From NCBI RefSeq assembly GCF_905233635.1, contig NZ_CAJODG010000079.1, forward strand, positions 1-6,179: a DNA stretch of 6,179 nt, in the 5' to 3' direction. The DNA comes from Selenomonas sp. AE3005. GTDB lineage: Bacteria; Bacillota; Negativicutes; Selenomonadales; Selenomonadaceae. Under the pieces are notes generated by a model that was not told the origin of the DNA, did not search any database, and saw only the letters and a list, made by a program, of their open reading frames with translations. The position numbers and the translations under genes are program-made. This document shows positions 4,318-6,179 of this stretch, piece by piece (the stretch's first letter is position 1; each line of letters starts with the position of its first letter).

Positions 4318-5774
4318 CAGGCATGTTCCTCACGCGTCTTGGATAAGAGCTCCATCTTCAGCTCATAATAGTCGGGCGTCATATCAAGATAATGACGATG
4401 AGGATTTTCAAAACGCTGTTCCTCTTCCCAAATCTCATTTTCGAGCTGTTCCTTCACATAGTCGCGGATTTCATCAAGAGTGGGCAGCTTTTCCACAGAT
4501 TTTCCCTGACGCACGTAAAGTTTACGCAGGTTCCGCAGCGTACAATTTTCAAACGTACGGTTCTTCCACGGTTTTTGCGGGTCAACATAACGGAAGGACG
4601 TGCTCACATCGACAGGCTCACCACAAACGGCCAGCATATCAGCTACGGCATTGCCATCAGCATTATAAATACGATACAAATCCTTAAGCCCCGGATTAGT
4701 GATTTTCTCCACATTTTCCGAAACTTTGATACGCGGTACGAATTCACCATTCTCACCTACAGCAGCCAGTTTATACACAGCACCAAACACCGGTTCAGAC
4801 TTAGCCGTAATCAGGCGCTCACCGATGCCGAAACTGTCAATACAAGCCCCCTGACTGAGCAGGGACGCTACCGTGAACTCATCAAGGCTGTTGGACACTA
4901 CAATCTTGCAGTCCTCCAGACCCGCAGCATCAAGCATTTTACGTACACGCTTGGAAAGATAAGCCAGGTCTCCGGAATCGATACGAATCCCCTTCAAGCG
5001 TTTGCCCATCGGCTCTAATATCTCATGAGCCACTTTGATGGCATTGGGAATCCCCGAATGAATTACATCGTAGGTATCGACCAGCAGCACCGTTGCGTCC
5101 GGGTAAGTTTCTGCATACTTCTTAAAGGCCGTGTACTCATCACCATAGAACATCACCCAGCTATGAGCCATCGTCCCGGAGATGGGAATATTAAACATCT
5201 GACCGGCAGAAACCGTGGCCGTCCCGACGACACCGCCGATATAAGCAGCGCGGGCACCATAAGTTGCTGCGTCCATATTATGGGCACGACGGGCACCAAA
5301 GTCCGATACAGCCCGGCCATTAGCGGCCTTTACAATACGGCGGGCTTTAGTGGCAATCAATGACTGATGGTTTACCTGAGCCAAAATAGCCGTTTCCACC
5401 AGCTGCGCGTCAATAAGCGGCGCCACTACCGTGATACATGGCTCATTCGGATACATGATAGTTCCTTCCGGCATGGCGTATATATCGCCGGTAAAGTGGA
5501 AATCAGCCAAGTAATTGAGGAACTCCTCCGAGAACATGTGCTGCTGGCGGAAATATTCTACATCTTCCTCCGAGAACTTCATGTTCTCTACATATTCAAT
5601 TACCTGCTCCAAACCGGCAAAAATAGCAAAACCGCCCTTGTCCGGATTAGCACGGTAAAAAACATCAAAAGCAACCTGCACGTCCTTATCATGATCCTGG
5701 AAATAGCCATTAGCCATGGTCATTTCGTAGAAATCCATCATCATGGTAATATTGCGTCTGTCAAACTGTGTCAC
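4317..5774 (-). CDS. pncB: Nicotinate phosphoribosyltransferase
   Basis: Makes nicotinate mononucleotide from nicotinate and PRPP with ATP hydrolysis (EC 6.3.4.21), the entry step of the Preiss-Handler NAD salvage route. From the GTG at 5774 it has 485 residues, the length of the Gram-positive type. Seen: ITMMMDFYEMTMANGYF (9-25) at the N-terminus, DFGARRAH (158-165), GTMAHSW (200-206) with H204 as the likely phosphohistidine, LLVDTYD (230-236), IRIDSGDL (263-270) and FGIGERLI. All key motifs are intact. The GTG start is chosen because GGGAGGT (5781-5787) lies 6 nt upstream; the open frame to 5822 would start at a TTG inside the T-tract leader. It is the first gene of a two-gene operon with aroE, downstream of an rRNA operon terminator, and has its own promoter at 5832-5860. 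Confidence 0.96.
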   Translation of the reverse strand: MTQFDRRNITMMMDFYEMTMANGYFQDHDKDVQVAFDVFYRANPDKGGFAIFAGLEQVIEYVENMKFSEEDVEYFRQQHMFSEEFLNYLADFHFTGDIYAMPEGTIMYPNEPCITVVAPLIDAQLVETAILAQVNHQSLIATKARRIVKAANGRAVSDFGARRAHNMDAATYGARAAYIGGVVGTATVSAGQMFNIPISGTMAHSWVMFYGDEYTAFKKYAETYPDATVLLVDTYDVIHSGIPNAIKVAHEILEPMGKRLKGIRIDSGDLAYLSKRVRKMLDAAGLEDCKIVVSNSLDEFTVASLLSQGACIDSFGIGERLITAKSEPVFGAVYKLAAVGENGEFVPRIKVSENVEKITNPGLKDLYRIYNADGNAVADMLAVCGEPVDVSTSFRYVDPQKPWKNRTFENCTLRNLRKLYVRQGKSVEKLPTLDEIRDYVKEQLENEIWEEEQRFENPHRHYLDMTPDYYELKMELLSKTREEHA

Positions 5775-5780
5775 AAAGAC

Positions 5781-5787
5781 ACCTCCC
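5781..5787 (-). promoter_or_regulatory. Ribosome binding site deciding the GTG start of pncB
   Basis: GGGAGGT on the minus strand, 6 nt before the GTG at 5774-5772. A small 5-bp hairpin, ACGGC/GCCGT with a 3-nt loop (5792-5804), sits just upstream and might tune access to the site, though it is short. Confidence 0.8.
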
Positions 5788-5831
5788 GAATACGGCACCG
5801 CCGTTAAGTAAAAAAAAAACAATACCTGATT

Positions 5832-5860
5832 ATTATATCATTTTAAACAATACTATGCAA
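5832..5860 (-). promoter_or_regulatory. Promoter of pncB-aroE with extended -10
   Basis: TATAAT (5837-5832) preceded by TGA makes a TGn extended -10. With a 17-nt spacer the -35 is TTGCAT (5860-5855), a weak match that the extended -10 can offset. Transcription should start near 5825-5827. The leader of about 50 nt contains a run of ten T (5819-5810). The -35 touches the T-tract of the upstream rRNA terminator. Confidence 0.65.
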
Positions 5861-5865
5861 AATAA

Positions 5866-5898
5866 AAAGGCCCACCAACCTTGCGTTAGTGAACCTTT
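5866..5898 (-). terminator. Intrinsic terminator of the rRNA operon
   Basis: On the minus strand a 14-bp stem (arms 5898-5885 and 5879-5866, with G-U pairs) closes a GCAAG loop (5884-5880). It is followed by a T-rich run including TTTTTATTTT (5868-5859). In the other direction no T-run follows, so it serves the minus strand. Confidence 0.85.
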
Positions 5899-6077
5899 AA
5901 ATGCACATTCAAAACTATACAGAAGAAATTGCGATGTATTTGTTACGAACACTTCAGGACTGGCTAGTTCCTTATGTTACGTCTTGTCGGATATCCTGGT
6001 CATCGCTTTCGCGATGCCAAGGGTAACTGATTCGCAACGCCTTGCGCGTCGCTTTGCTCCTTCAAGCCGTGCTCTCT
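5899..6077 (-). other. Structured spacer between 23S rRNA and the terminator; no 5S rRNA seen
   Basis: About 180 bases follow the 23S 3' end before the terminator. On the minus strand two clean hairpins are visible: GCGACGC/GCGTTGC with a GCAAG loop (about 6030-6048) and CATCGC/GCGATG with a GAAA tetraloop (about 6002-6017). A third, bulged stem (AGGAACT with AGTCCT) lies near 5955-5972. CTGTATAGTTTTGAATG near 5907-5923 resembles the leader or processing sequences around Firmicute rRNAs. No 5S rRNA core and no tRNA T-arm or cloverleaf were found. A plus-strand open frame here is not considered a gene. Confidence 0.6.
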
Positions 6078-6179
6078 AGTTAAGCCCTCGATTTATTAGT
6101 ATTGGTCCGCTGCATGCCTTACGGCACTTCCACTCCCAACCTATCTACCTTGTCTTCTTCAAGGAATCTTACTGGATTA
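6078..6179 (-). rRNA. 23S ribosomal RNA, 3' end (rest outside window)
   Basis: The minus strand contains the conserved last domain of bacterial 23S rRNA: GATAGGTTGGGAGTGGAAG, a small hairpin GTGCCGTAAGGCAT, then GCGGACCAATACTAAT and finally CGAGGGCTTAACT. The closing CTTAACT would pair with the 5' end of the molecule (AGTTAAG) outside the window. The mature 3' end is placed at about 6077-6079 by analogy with other 23S genes. Only the last 100 or so of about 2,900 nt are present, so no variant positions of functional interest can be judged. Confidence 0.93.

Noticed and set aside
4392..5018. 208-codon plus-strand open frame
   Set aside because: It lies fully antisense to pncB, whose protein has all family motifs.
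5775..5822. Longer N-terminus for pncB from a TTG at 5822
   Set aside because: It would lie partly in the T-tract and has no binding site, whereas GTG at 5774 follows GGGAGGT.
5899..6077. tRNA or 5S rRNA gene
   Set aside because: No GTTCRANNC T-arm with a matching acceptor stem and no 5S core sequence could be found by eye.
5768..6079. 103-codon plus-strand frame over the pncB leader and rRNA spacer
   Set aside because: It covers the pncB promoter, the rRNA terminator and spacer hairpins; this is RNA-gene flank, not a protein gene.

Overview
The window looks like chromosome from a Firmicute, most likely of the Negativicutes (Selenomonas-like). This rests on the 23S rRNA tail, the nicotinate phosphoribosyltransferase/shikimate dehydrogenase pair, the style of the LysR and radical SAM proteins, and strong GGAGG-type ribosome binding sites with sigma-A-like promoters. 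The taxonomic call is an inference from protein flavour, not from a search.

Layout, left to right. Positions 2-325 (+) hold the C-terminal end of a LysR-type regulator that starts outside the window. Positions 345-605 (-) are a broken piece of a large serine recombinase. About 390 bases without an intact gene follow (606-991). They contain a cluster of TGCACCCCCT repeats with TAACGAT boxes (585-741), which looks like iterons or a protein-binding array, and a 109-bp stretch bounded by perfect 12-bp inverted repeats (777-885), which resembles a small non-autonomous transposon. This left part reads as a scar of mobile DNA.

The central block is all on the minus strand: an ArsR-type regulator (2884-3198), then two tandem paralogous radical SAM proteins (1922-2800 and 992-1876). 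The regulator has a near-consensus promoter whose -10 box lies 6 nt from its ATG, so the mRNA is probably leaderless. A hairpin terminator sits between the regulator and the radical SAM pair. The same dyad, TATATC-N10-GATAT with an AAAA core, lies on the regulator's promoter and just upstream of the radical SAM pair, which suggests one repressor controlling both units. The function of the radical SAM pair is unknown. This is the most interesting system in the window.

The right block, also minus strand, is housekeeping: the 3' end of a 23S rRNA gene (6078-6179), a structured spacer with no recognisable 5S rRNA, a strong terminator (5866-5898), a promoter with extended -10, pncB (4317-5774, GTG start) and aroE (3469-4317) overlapping by one base, and the pncB-aroE terminator (3429-3455). 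Between that terminator and the ArsR promoter is a C-terminal fragment of an unrecognised gene (3266-3409).
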